From the NCBI GenBank assembly GCA_027489065.1, contig JAIYAM010000023.1, positions 1 to 64,000 on the forward strand: a stretch of 64,000 nt of DNA. Reading direction: 5' to 3'. The first letter of the stretch is position 1; every line of letters starts with the position of its first letter. Made by a program: the position numbers and the translations under genes. This DNA comes from Erythrobacteraceae bacterium. GTDB taxonomy: Bacteria; Pseudomonadota; Alphaproteobacteria; Sphingomonadales; Sphingomonadaceae. Below the pieces are notes generated by a model. That model was given only the letters and a program-made list of their open reading frames with translations. It searched no databases and was not told where the DNA came from. Below are positions 46,601-54,851 of the stretch, piece by piece.

Positions 46601-47768
46601 CATGTATGTCGCCGAAGGGCGGGGCGGCTTCATGGTCTATGACGTTGCCAGCATCGCCAACAAGGGCTTCTCCGAGCGGATCATCAAGGGGCCGTTCTCG
46701 AGCCTCGGGCATGACACCCACGTCAAGACCGCCAATGCGACATGCATGGCGTTGCCCACCAACCAGCCGATCGCGCCGACCCGCAGCACGCCGGAAATGC
46801 GGGAGATGAACCAGGAGCAGGCCTTCAAGCCGATCTACAACTACGCCGTCGTAACCGACGCGGTGGAAGGCCTGATCCTCGTCAACGTCAACACCATGGC
46901 CGACGGCGAATTCCGCAACAATCAGCTGAAGCGCAAGGTCTTCGCCAACGGTTCGACAGCGTGGAACCCGGGCGGGGTGCTGAACGGCGCGCGGCACATC
47001 GTGCTGGCAGGCGAGGTCGCCTACATCACCGCGGCCAAAGGCCTCGTGGTGGTCGATCTCGCCGATCCCGACGCGCCCAAGCTGGCGGCGGTGCGCGAGC
47101 TTCGCGATGCCCGGGCGAGCGCGGCGCAGTTCCGCTACCTGTGGGTCACGGACGCGGACGGGGTGAAGCTGTTCGACATCACCAGCTTGCGCAATCCGGT
47201 CGCGGTGCCCGAGGGAACCGTGCCGCTCGCCGACGCGCGGCGCCTCTACATCGCGCGCACCTATGCCTATGTCGCTGCCAAGCAGGACGGGCTGGTGATC
47301 CTCAACGTCACCAACCCCCGCGCGCCGAAGGTCTTCCAGAAGGTCACACTGGACGGGACCCTCGACGATGCCGAGGACGTGATCGTCGGCACCACCAACG
47401 CCTCGCTGTTCGCCTATGTCGCCGATGGCCGGAACGGGATGAAGGTGCTGCAGCTCACCAGCCCCGACAGCCAGCGCAATTTCTACGGCTTCAGCCCCGC
47501 ACCGGTGCCCGAACTGATCGCCTGGGCCAAGACACCGACGCCCGCCATCGCCATGTCCAAGGGCCTCGACCGCGACCGGGCGGTGGACGAGACCGGCGGG
47601 CAGATCGCGGTGTTCGGCCGCCTCGGCTCACGGCCCTTTACCCGCGACGAGATGGAACGCCTGTTCATGACCCGCTCCGGCGTGCCGTGGAAGGTCTCGG
47701 ACGAGGTCGACATGAAGCGCTGGGTCGGCGTGGCGCCGCAGGGGCCGCTCAGGGCGGCGCGGAAGTAG
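43623..47768 (+). CDS. Decaheme cytochrome with C-terminal LVIVD-like beta-propeller
   Basis: 1381 residues. Signal peptide 1-33 (ending TPMAAD). Ten CXXCH sites: CNTCH, CTDCH, CGACH, CASCH, CMNCH, CADCH, CKDCH, CFTCH, CGGCH, CTDCH, the last near residue 870. A His-rich insert (GHGAVKQPGHAEDDGHGHD) lies between hemes 4 and 5. From about 980 to 1290 come repeats of the LVIVD type (YMYVAEGRGGFMVYDVAS, AYITAAKGLVVVDLADPDAP, YAYVAAKQDGLVILNVTNP). Probably an exported electron-transfer protein that docks on another surface component through the propeller. Start ATG overlaps the barrel stop (TGATG). Last gene of the rightward operon. Confidence 0.88.
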   Translation: MPSFARPLLRHLAVLVGALVLGLSLFAGTPMAADKEKPVKRDYSRVIAPPAPQRQSVAEMDAKSEGCNTCHVKTDAPTMHLTPAVRLGCTDCHGGDASIRGNSELAHDSPEYIAARDKAHVLPKYPKSWHFPSSANPQRSYALLNKEAPEFVKFINPSDYRVARDACGACHMQAIEAAERSIMASGAMLWGGASYNNGILPYKNYLLGEAYTRDGKPAKITSPGAGPGGKLSEDQVARGVLAEMYPLPTWHVVPPGDVFRVFERGGRNINTQFAEVGLPSPTGQIQRLEEPGRPDLKQSNRGPGTGLRVSIPVLNVHKTRLNDPFTWFMGTNDQPGDYRHSGCASCHVVYANDREPRHSLIYAQYGRDGQSMSADPTIAAKIEHAAGYGEKKSGHGAVKQPGHAEDDGHGHDALKQRSGSADKDSDGSLRTPDGQVKEKGHPLSHVFTRAIPTSQCMNCHMHQPNIFLNSFLGYTMWDYESDAPAMWPKEQKYPTAEEVRAINDRNPEAAAVRGKWSDVDFLRNVYDLNPTLKDTQFADYHGHGWNFRAIFKRDREGNLLDADGKIVDNDDPEKWRKKGEGKFVEPGVNPGKAVHLMDIHAEIGMQCADCHFEQDSHGNGLIYGEVANAIEITCKDCHGTADAYPTLRTSGPAAPPEGHDLALLRNPDGKRRFEWMEGPDGRRKLVQRSIVDPKLEWEMSLVKDSVDPTTPAFNGKAARAKLMSRYGAETGNFEFGTGIAGEDRAHREPEMACFTCHLSWTTSCGGCHLPIEANWKTKIHKFDGGETRNFATYNPQVARDEMFQLGKGMTTKGSQITPVRSSSALVLSSTNTNRERIYVQQPPISSIGFSSQAFAPHFPHTVRKTETKTCTDCHLSAKEDNNAIMAQLLLLGTNYVNFVGLNAWSGLEGGFQATRVTEYDEPQAVIGSYLHRYAYPDYWGLHVDQNGRELKNWVRGKTFNGNLSGETHPFEEFVNVHEGTKDRVGCLQLRGEYMYVAEGRGGFMVYDVASIANKGFSERIIKGPFSSLGHDTHVKTANATCMALPTNQPIAPTRSTPEMREMNQEQAFKPIYNYAVVTDAVEGLILVNVNTMADGEFRNNQLKRKVFANGSTAWNPGGVLNGARHIVLAGEVAYITAAKGLVVVDLADPDAPKLAAVRELRDARASAAQFRYLWVTDADGVKLFDITSLRNPVAVPEGTVPLADARRLYIARTYAYVAAKQDGLVILNVTNPRAPKVFQKVTLDGTLDDAEDVIVGTTNASLFAYVADGRNGMKVLQLTSPDSQRNFYGFSPAPVPELIAWAKTPTPAIAMSKGLDRDRAVDETGGQIAVFGRLGSRPFTRDEMERLFMTRSGVPWKVSDEVDMKRWVGVAPQGPLRAARK

Positions 47769-47771
47769 GGG

Positions 47772-48650
47772 CTAGCCCCGCTCGGCGAAGGCGTTCTCGA
47801 TCATCGGCATGAGGCCCGCATGGTAGCGCTCCAGCACCTGCCAGTCCCCGACCCGCTCATAGTGCGAGACGAGGTTTGCGCCGTCCCAGCGGTGGAGCGC
47901 GTAGGCGGGGTGCTCGGTGGTGATGAGCGCGCGTTCATCGGGCACGGCCGGGTCGATCCGGCTGAGGTCCATCGCCACCAGCGGCGCGACCGACGGCGTG
48001 ACGCCGAGCGGGATCCCGGCGAAGCGCGTGACGATCTGGCGGTGAAGGTGTCCGCAATGGATCGCCAGCACCTGTGACTGCCCCTCGAGCACCGCGGCGA
48101 GGCGGGCGATCCACGGCTCGTGCGGCGCCGGGTCCATCCAGTCGATCCCGACCACGACCGGCGGGTGATGCATGAAGATCAGGGTCGGCGTGGCAGGCGC
48201 CTCGGCAAGGCGATCGGCAAGCCAGCGCGCCCGCGCCTCGCAGAATGCACCGCCGTGGCGGCCGTCCTCCAGCGTGTCGAGACCGATGATCCTGAGACCG
48301 AGCGGCGCTTCGACGACGTAGTGCAGGAAGCCCCCCTCGGCCGGCACGATCTGCGGGAAGGCGCCGGCGAGGGCTGCGCGGCTGTCGTGGTTGCCGACCA
48401 GCGGCAGCACCGGGAAAGGGCAGTCCGCCAGAAGCGCGGCGGTCTTTGCAAAGCTCTCGGTGTCGCCGCGATCGGTGATGTCGCCCGAGAGCACCAGCAG
48501 ATCGGGCCGGTTGGGTCCTTCGAGCAGGCGCTTGAGCGTCGTGCGGAAGCGGATCAGGTTGAGCTCGTCCTCGCCGTCATGCGGTGCGAAGCCGACGTGG
48601 ATGTCGGTCATCTGTGCAATCAGCACGGCGCGCGCGGGGGTGTCTCCCAT
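47772..48650 (-). CDS. CpdA-like class III cyclic-nucleotide phosphodiesterase (metallophosphoesterase)
   Basis: 292 residues. Dinuclear metal motifs in the CpdA order: TDIHVG (Asp, His), SGDITDRGD, VGNHDSR, FMHHPP and HCGHLHRQ. The family includes cAMP phosphodiesterases, and context (cyclase upstream in the region, two cNMP domains in the same operon) supports that reaction. Other phosphodiester substrates cannot be excluded. ATG 48650 starts 2 bases after the stop of the FHA-decaheme gene, making it the last gene of the leftward redox operon. Convergent with the decaheme gene, 3-base gap. Confidence 0.83.
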   Translation of the reverse strand: MGDTPARAVLIAQMTDIHVGFAPHDGEDELNLIRFRTTLKRLLEGPNRPDLLVLSGDITDRGDTESFAKTAALLADCPFPVLPLVGNHDSRAALAGAFPQIVPAEGGFLHYVVEAPLGLRIIGLDTLEDGRHGGAFCEARARWLADRLAEAPATPTLIFMHHPPVVVGIDWMDPAPHEPWIARLAAVLEGQSQVLAIHCGHLHRQIVTRFAGIPLGVTPSVAPLVAMDLSRIDPAVPDERALITTEHPAYALHRWDGANLVSHYERVGDWQVLERYHAGLMPMIENAFAERG

Positions 48651-48652
48651 CC

Positions 48653-50464
48653 TTACATCCTTGCCTTGGCTACCTTCGCGGCGGCGGGTTTCATCACAAG
48701 GGGTTTCGGCGGGGGTCTGTAGTGGGGCGCGGGGCCCTTCTCTTGCCACTGCCCCGAAGGCACGTGGTAGGCGTGGCACATCGCGCAGTCGGAGGGGACG
48801 ATCTTCCTGGTCTTCACCGCCGCCGCGCCGAGGTGGCAGGTCCGGCAGCTCTTGAGATCGGGAATGAGCAGGTCGCTCGCCGCCTTGGAGGTGCCTGCGG
48901 CATGGCAATCGCTGCACTTCTCCTGCTTGTGCGCCTCGTGGTTGAAGTAGCCGGAGGACAGGAAGCGGTCGGGCAGGTTAACCGGCATGAGGTCGGCCTG
49001 TCCGGTCGGTCCGGTGGTCGGCAGGTGGCACTCGGTGCACACCCCGCCGACTGACAGCGCGCGCGATATGCCGATATAGGCGCGCACGGGGCGGCCGAAG
49101 TCGGCGCGATAGGGAGAGGCGCTGCCGATCTGCCCGGGACGCTGGCGACCGGGCGCGAGGGCGGGGCGGGGGCCCCCATTCCCTTTGGCGCTGATCCTGG
49201 CGAGGTCTTCCGCGAGGTGCTTGACGTCGCCGTGGCGCAGCTTGGTGAAGCCGCCCGCGGCGGTGCGGCCCGAGACGAGGGAGTGGCACCCCTCGCAGGC
49301 GTCCTCCATCTTGACCTCCTTGAACGCGATCCGGTCGCCGGTGAGGACGTGACAATCCTTGCAATCGAGCGGCTTGCCGTATTGCGAGAGGCTCACCGCC
49401 ATCCGCGCCGCGCCCCCGCGCGGGTTCATGTGGACGTCGTGCGGGAACTTGAGGCCCGAGCGTTCGACCGGCTTCGACCCCGGCGCGGCGCGCACCGGCT
49501 TGGCCGCGCCGAAGCTCGCGAAGTAGAGCGGGCGGAACTGCGGGTGGGCCTTGCCGAAGTCATGCGCATTGGCGAGGCTTGTGTCGGTCAGCCGCGTGTC
49601 GAGCTTGGTGTGGCAATTGCCGCAGAACGCCTCGTCGCCTGCCTTCTGGCGCACCGGGCCCTCGTGCTCGGAGTGGCAGGACACGCATCCCAGCGGGCCC
49701 TCCTTGCCGAACGTCTCGCCGATCCGCCACTGGATCGCGTCGCCCGGCGAGAGCTCCGGCATCCCCTTTGCGAGCCGCGACTTGGCCGCGTGATCGCCGG
49801 TGCCCTTGTGGCAGGAGAGGCAGGTCTCGTCGGTGACGCTTTCGAAGGCGTTGACGTGGCAGCTCTCGCAGTTCTGTTCGAGGCTGTGGTGCTTCAGCGA
49901 CAATTCGCCCGAGGTCCACGCGCTGTCGAGCAGCACGGCGCCGGGCGTCTTCCCCGTGGGATCGGGCTTGGCGGGGGAGCGCAGGAGATGGCTGGCGACC
50001 GGGACCATCAGCAGCATCAGGAGGATCGCCGAGGCGAACACCCAGCTCATCGCGCGCTTGCTCGGCAGGACGCTGGCGAGCGCGAAGCCCCGAAGGGCAT
50101 CGCCCTTTCCTTCCTCTTGCGCGATCTGGCGGATGGTGACGGCGATCGTGCCGTCCGCCTCGCGGGTCACCGCCAGCCGCGCCGCGCCCAGCGCGATCTC
50201 GCCGCCTGTGCTGGGATCGATCACCTCCTCGGTGACGATCCGCCCGTCGAGCCCGAAGCCCAATGTGCCGAGCGCTGCGACCGCTACCGTCCCGTCGCCG
50301 CGCGCCTCGATCGACACGTGGCGCTGCTCGACCGCGAGGTCCGGCAGGTGGATGTCGTTCTCCGCCGCGCGACCCACCGTCAGGCGCGATGCCTCCGTCC
50401 GGCGTTCACGCTGGATCTCGCGGCCGCTCGCGGTGATGTCGATGGTGCGGATCAGGAAGGTCAT
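48653..50464 (-). CDS. FHA domain-TM-decaheme cytochrome fusion
   Basis: 603 residues. Cytoplasmic FHA-like domain (about 27-100; LTVGRAAENDIHL then EQRHVSIE, with the usual Ser before x-x-His replaced), a linker, one TM helix (139-161), and a periplasmic part with ten CXXCH sites: CESCH (199), CLSCH, CVSCH, CGNCH, CKDCH, CEGCH, CTECH, CSDCH, CRTCH, CAMCH. The topology puts a phosphothreonine-type reader inside and a decaheme wire outside. ATG 50464 is chosen, the longer frame lacks support. 10 bases after the cytochrome b gene. Likely receives electrons from it. I do not recognise this architecture as described. Confidence 0.88.
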   Translation of the reverse strand: MTFLIRTIDITASGREIQRERRTEASRLTVGRAAENDIHLPDLAVEQRHVSIEARGDGTVAVAALGTLGFGLDGRIVTEEVIDPSTGGEIALGAARLAVTREADGTIAVTIRQIAQEEGKGDALRGFALASVLPSKRAMSWVFASAILLMLLMVPVASHLLRSPAKPDPTGKTPGAVLLDSAWTSGELSLKHHSLEQNCESCHVNAFESVTDETCLSCHKGTGDHAAKSRLAKGMPELSPGDAIQWRIGETFGKEGPLGCVSCHSEHEGPVRQKAGDEAFCGNCHTKLDTRLTDTSLANAHDFGKAHPQFRPLYFASFGAAKPVRAAPGSKPVERSGLKFPHDVHMNPRGGAARMAVSLSQYGKPLDCKDCHVLTGDRIAFKEVKMEDACEGCHSLVSGRTAAGGFTKLRHGDVKHLAEDLARISAKGNGGPRPALAPGRQRPGQIGSASPYRADFGRPVRAYIGISRALSVGGVCTECHLPTTGPTGQADLMPVNLPDRFLSSGYFNHEAHKQEKCSDCHAAGTSKAASDLLIPDLKSCRTCHLGAAAVKTRKIVPSDCAMCHAYHVPSGQWQEKGPAPHYRPPPKPLVMKPAAAKVAKARM

Positions 50465-50474
50465 GGCGCGCCGC

Positions 50475-51338
50475 TCACCAGTAGTAGAACACGCTGATGA
50501 CATGCGCGGCGAGCGCGGCAATCAGGGCGAGGGTGAGGGGCACGTGGAGGAACAGCCACACCTCCAGCAGGGCGCGGATGCGCAAGCTGCTGCGGATCTG
50601 GCCGAGCTGCGCGAGGCGACGTTCCAGCAGCGCGCGCACGCGTTGCTCTGTCTCGGACGTGCCGACCAGCCCCTTGCGCGCACGGGCGGTGGCGCAGCCG
50701 GGATAGCGCGCCGTCAGCCGCGCCAGCGCGCCGCCCGCGAAGGGGCTCTGCTTCAATGCGGCCAGCACCAGATCCGCCTCCCCGCGCGCGAGCGGCTGTG
50801 CGGCGCTTTCGAGCTGGCGGTCGAGCGCGGTGAGCGCGTCGAGCATCTGCGCGCGCGTCATCTCCTTGCGATTGTCGGAAAGGCGCGCGGGCAGCACCGA
50901 GTAGGCGACGACCCCGTAGATGCCCGTCGCGATCACCAGCAGCATCAGGACATAGGCGAGGGTGTGGACATTCCAGCCGATCTGGAAGCCGGTGTGCAGC
51001 GTCGCGATCACGATGAGCGAAAGGCCGAGATAGACATGCGCCGAGGTCCACGCCTTGAGGCTCCACGCGCCCGGATTGATGCGGCGCTTCCTCACCCCGA
51101 GCAGCGAGAGCCACACGATCAGCCCCAGCCCGATGGTGCCCAGCAGGTAGCCATACCACGTGCCCCCATTGGGCCGCGGCTGCTGGTCGATCAGCGCGTA
51201 GCCGAGCGCCGCCGTGCCGCTCAGCGCGATTCCGATCCACAGCCAGCGGAAGCCCTTGTGGCGCAAGAAACTGACATGTTCGGAGTCCCGCCGCTTCTCG
51301 TCCTCGCGGAAGCGTTTCCTCGCCGCACTCGCCGTCAT
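50475..51338 (-). CDS. Diheme-type membrane cytochrome b subunit
   Basis: 287 residues. TM helices about 30-50, 60-82, 97-120, 125-150 and 255-285. Histidine pairs with the spacing of bis-His b-hemes: His101/His115 (HVYLGLSLIVIATLH) and His265/His279 (HVPLTLALIAALAAH). A soluble charged insert (150-250) joins them. It should pass electrons from the cytoplasmic iron-sulfur flavoprotein across the membrane to periplasmic hemes. Heme ligation is inferred from spacing. Overlaps the oxidoreductase stop by ATGA (51335-51338). Confidence 0.78.
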   Translation of the reverse strand: MTASAARKRFREDEKRRDSEHVSFLRHKGFRWLWIGIALSGTAALGYALIDQQPRPNGGTWYGYLLGTIGLGLIVWLSLLGVRKRRINPGAWSLKAWTSAHVYLGLSLIVIATLHTGFQIGWNVHTLAYVLMLLVIATGIYGVVAYSVLPARLSDNRKEMTRAQMLDALTALDRQLESAAQPLARGEADLVLAALKQSPFAGGALARLTARYPGCATARARKGLVGTSETEQRVRALLERRLAQLGQIRSSLRIRALLEVWLFLHVPLTLALIAALAAHVISVFYYW

Positions 51339-53788
51339 TCGGCGTCCTCGGCGAGCTTGGTGTAGGTCAGGAACTTCTCGGGGCTGACGCGGATCGCCGC
51401 GCCCGTCGGGCAGGCGCGCACGCAGGCAGGCCCGCCGTCGATCCCGGCGCACATGTCGCATTTGACCGCCAGCTTGGCCTCGGGGAGGCTCTGCTTCTTC
51501 GCCTCCGACTTGCGCCAGCCATAGGGCGCCTCGCCCGGGCCGGGACCCTTGCCGAACAGCATCCACTGGAGGAGGCTGGGCTTCTTGGGCGGCTTGGCGT
51601 CCATGCGGATCACGCCATAGGGGCAATTGCGCTGGCAGTTGCCGCAGCCGATGCAGGTCTCGTCGATGAACACCTCGCCGTCCGGCCCGCGCTTGATCGC
51701 GTTGGGCGGGCAATCGGCCATGCAATGCGGGTGCTCGCAGTGGCGGCACGAAGTCGGCACGTGGAGATGCGCGTAAGTGCGCCCCGCCTCGCGGTCGAGG
51801 CGGGAGAGGCCGTCATGGCTGTCGGCGCAGGCCTTCTCGCAATTGTCGCAGCCGATGCACAGCTTCTCGTCGATCAGCAGCACGTCGGTCGCCTCGCCGA
51901 TGCCGTTGTCGACGAGGAACTGCGCGGTCTGCGAATAGAGGTCCACCGCGCCGGAGAACCCGTCCTTGCGGCTCTCGATGAAGGCATTGGTGGCGCGCCG
52001 CGCGCTCATTTCCTTCATCGCCCGTTCGCGCAGGCCGGGATTGCGCGACAGGAACGCGAGGAAGGCCTCGCCCGGCAGGCGGATCAGCTCGGACTTGATC
52101 GCCGCCTTGACCGTCGCGGTGCGGGCCGAACCGTCGATCACCGCCATCTCGCCGAAATAGCTGCCCGCGGGGAGGTAGGAGAGGAACACCGGCCGCGTCC
52201 CGACCTGCTTCTCGACGATCATCGATCCGGAGCGGACGATGTAGACGTCCTTGTCCTCGGCGCCCTCGGTGACGATCACCTGCCCGCTGCGCGCCTGCAC
52301 CAGCTCGGCGCTGGCGACCAGCGGGGCGACGTCGGTCTTGGTGATGCCGGGGCCGAACATCTGCAGCAGCTGGCGCTCGACAGCGATGGTCCCCACCGCC
52401 CGCGCCGCGCCGGGCGAGGTGGCGAGCAGCTTCAGGGCCGCCATGCGCGGAAGCTCGAGCGCGATCACCGGCTCGGCCGCGCGGATCGTCGCGCCGCGGC
52501 GGCGGCCGGAGATCAGGCCGACCTCGCCGAAGATCGAACCCTGCTCGATGCCGACGGTGATCGAGGGATCGGCCGGATTGACCTCGACCGCGACCGACCC
52601 TTCGGCGATCGCGAACATCGAGGAGCCGGGGTCATTGCGGCGGAAGATCACCTCGCCCGGTTCATAGGCGTGGGCAGTGGAATCCAGCATCAGTTCGCGC
52701 AGCTGGAGCACCGAGAGATCGGCGAGGATGGCGACATTGCGCCCGAACACGCCAAGCCATTCATCGACGCTGCGGTTGCCGGGAAGGGCAGCGAACTTGG
52801 CGGTGAGGATCGGCTCGTCGGCGGGCTTGAGATCACGGTTCCCGGCGAGGAACTCAATCACGTCGTAGCCCTGGTTCATGCAGTGCTTGATCAGCGGATA
52901 GCCCGCCAGCGCGCCGATCACGTGGATGCCGGGGGTGGTGGTCTCGAATTCGGGGCTGAGCTTGGGGAAGGCGCCCGGTTCCGGGCTGGAGAATTCGATC
53001 CCCATGGCTTCCACAAAACCGCGCGGCGGCTGCGATCCGGTGCGGGCGATGATGCGGTCGCAGCGGATCGCTTCCTGCCCGTCACGGGTGTTGAGCAGCA
53101 GCTCGGCATCACGCACCTCGGCAGGCTCTGTTTCGCGCCGCACGATCACCCGCCCCTCGCGCTCGGCCTCTTCGAGCAGGGCGACGTTGGCCGCCTTGGC
53201 TCGGGCGAAATCGGCGCTGCGGTTGAGGATCGTCACCACGTTGCGCTGCGCCGGATCGGCGGCGAGGCCCAGCGCGTTCTCGATCCCCGCGTCGCCCGAA
53301 CCGATCACGGTGATGTGCTCGTCGAAATACTCGCCGGGGTCGTCGAGCTGATACTGGATGATCGGCGAATCCGCGCCCGGACAGCGCAGCCGGTTGGGGT
53401 TGCCCTGCGTGCCGATGGCAAGCACGATGTTCGCCGCCTCGACCGCTTCGCCGCTGCGCAAGTGGATGCGGAAGGCACCCTTCGCCCCTTCGACCTTCAC
53501 CACGTCGGCGTTGAGCTTCACGTTGACCTTGTGGTCCGCGATCTGTTCGTCCCACGTGCCGAGGATCGCCTCGCGCTTGCCCGCATCGAAATCGATGTCG
53601 GACCGCAGCACGAGGCCCGAGGGCGTCGCCATGACGTGCTTGCCCTTCTGGTATTTGTAGATCGTGTCCGAGAGGTGGTCGGTCTTCTCGAGCAGCACGT
53701 GGCTCAGCCCACGCGCCGCCGCACGCGCGGCTGCGCTGAGGCCGGCTGGCCCTGACCCGACAATGGCGACCTGAAATACCCCCGTCAC
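51335..53788 (-). CDS. Flavin oxidoreductase with two cNMP-binding domains and four [4Fe-4S] sites
   Basis: 817 residues, no signal peptide. A thioredoxin-reductase/YpdA-like FAD-NAD(P) domain (1-330; GSGPAGLSAA at 11 and VIGSGDAGIENA) is followed by two cyclic-nucleotide-binding domains (about 345-465 and 470-595). Both have competent phosphate cassettes, FGEVGLISGRRRGATI and FGEMAVIDGSARTATV. A HycB/DmsB-like ferredoxin (about 620-790) follows with CIGCDNCEKAC, CRHCEHPHCMADC, CIGCGNCQRNC and CDMC...CVRAC. Probably oxidises NAD(P)H in the cytoplasm under cAMP/cGMP control and feeds the cytochrome b. GTG start at 53788, no closer ATG. First gene of the leftward operon. Confidence 0.9.
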   Translation of the reverse strand: MTGVFQVAIVGSGPAGLSAAARAAARGLSHVLLEKTDHLSDTIYKYQKGKHVMATPSGLVLRSDIDFDAGKREAILGTWDEQIADHKVNVKLNADVVKVEGAKGAFRIHLRSGEAVEAANIVLAIGTQGNPNRLRCPGADSPIIQYQLDDPGEYFDEHITVIGSGDAGIENALGLAADPAQRNVVTILNRSADFARAKAANVALLEEAEREGRVIVRRETEPAEVRDAELLLNTRDGQEAIRCDRIIARTGSQPPRGFVEAMGIEFSSPEPGAFPKLSPEFETTTPGIHVIGALAGYPLIKHCMNQGYDVIEFLAGNRDLKPADEPILTAKFAALPGNRSVDEWLGVFGRNVAILADLSVLQLRELMLDSTAHAYEPGEVIFRRNDPGSSMFAIAEGSVAVEVNPADPSITVGIEQGSIFGEVGLISGRRRGATIRAAEPVIALELPRMAALKLLATSPGAARAVGTIAVERQLLQMFGPGITKTDVAPLVASAELVQARSGQVIVTEGAEDKDVYIVRSGSMIVEKQVGTRPVFLSYLPAGSYFGEMAVIDGSARTATVKAAIKSELIRLPGEAFLAFLSRNPGLRERAMKEMSARRATNAFIESRKDGFSGAVDLYSQTAQFLVDNGIGEATDVLLIDEKLCIGCDNCEKACADSHDGLSRLDREAGRTYAHLHVPTSCRHCEHPHCMADCPPNAIKRGPDGEVFIDETCIGCGNCQRNCPYGVIRMDAKPPKKPSLLQWMLFGKGPGPGEAPYGWRKSEAKKQSLPEAKLAVKCDMCAGIDGGPACVRACPTGAAIRVSPEKFLTYTKLAEDAE

Positions 53789-53900
53789 CTATCCCAACCC
53801 CTTTTTGCGGATAGATTATGCGCCTCGCACCTTAATCGAAAGCGCCCCCGATGCCAGAGCGAATTGCCCGCAAACAGCGAGGATGCTAGCGGCTTTCCCC

Positions 53901-54851
53901 ATGGCAAGCGAACAACCCACTCAGGCCGCAGAAACCTCTCGCGCAGGCTGGATCCTGCTCGGCGCGGCGCTGCTGCTGGCGGCGGGATCCATCGGCTACA
54001 ACGTGCTGGGCGCAGGCGGCGACGAGCCGGCCGCGACAGCGCCGGGCGAGGGCGCGCCGTCGATCGAGGCGCTGCGCGCCAAGGCCGAGGCATCGTCGGG
54101 TGATGCCGCCCCGTGGAGCGATCTTGCCTTTGCCTATTTCCAGGCCGGCCAGTTCGACAATGCCGCGGGCGCCTATCGCCGCGCGCTCGCCATCACGCCG
54201 TCGGAAGCGGTGCTGTGGTCGGCGCTCGGAGAAAGCCTGGTGCTGGCGAGCAAGCGCGATCCGCTCCCGCCCGAGGCCTTGCAGGCCTTCGAAAAGGCGG
54301 TGTCGCTCGATCCCGAGGATCCGCGCGCGCGCTATTTCCTCGCGGCGAAGAAGGACATCGACAAGGATCATGAGGGCGCGATTGCCGCCTGGCTCGATCT
54401 CCTCGCCGACAGCCCGCAGGGCGCGCCGTGGGAGACCGATCTGGTGCGCACCATCGAGCAGGTCGGGCAGATGAACAGCATCGACGTCGCCCCGCGCATC
54501 GCCAAGGCGCAAGCGAGCCGCAAGCCTGCGCTCCTCGCCCCCGGATCGGGCAGCGTTGCGGGCGAGGCAGCCTCGCCAGCCTTGCGCGGGCCGAGCGCGG
54601 CCGATGTCGCCGCGGCAAGCAAGATGAAGCCGTCCGACCAGCGCCAGATGGCCGAGAGCATGGTCGCGCAGCTGGAAGCGCGGCTTCAGTCGGAACCGAA
54701 GAACGTCGACGGCTGGGTGATGCTGATCCGCAGCCGCATGACGCTGGGCGAACCGGCGAAGGCGAAGGCCGCGCTGGAGGCGGCGGTGAAGGCGAACCCG
54801 GGCAGTGCGGCGCAGATCAGAGAGCAGGCGGCGGCGCTGGGGGTGAAGTAG
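53901..54851 (+). CDS. Membrane-anchored TPR protein (CcmI/CycH/NrfG-like)
   Basis: 316 residues. One N-terminal TM helix (about 15-35), then TPR repeats (APWSDLAFAYFQAGQFDNAAGAYRRALAITP near 70-100, a second set near 110-150, and WVMLIRSRMTLGEPAKAKAALEAAVKANP at the end). Such proteins bind apocytochrome C-termini during c-type heme attachment, which fits a region making over 25 c-hemes. The exact family is not certain. ATG 53901 is preferred. ATG 53883 and 53805 are in frame. Divergent from the redox operon, about 110 bases away. Confidence 0.7.
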   Translation: MASEQPTQAAETSRAGWILLGAALLLAAGSIGYNVLGAGGDEPAATAPGEGAPSIEALRAKAEASSGDAAPWSDLAFAYFQAGQFDNAAGAYRRALAITPSEAVLWSALGESLVLASKRDPLPPEALQAFEKAVSLDPEDPRARYFLAAKKDIDKDHEGAIAAWLDLLADSPQGAPWETDLVRTIEQVGQMNSIDVAPRIAKAQASRKPALLAPGSGSVAGEAASPALRGPSAADVAAASKMKPSDQRQMAESMVAQLEARLQSEPKNVDGWVMLIRSRMTLGEPAKAKAALEAAVKANPGSAAQIREQAAALGVK

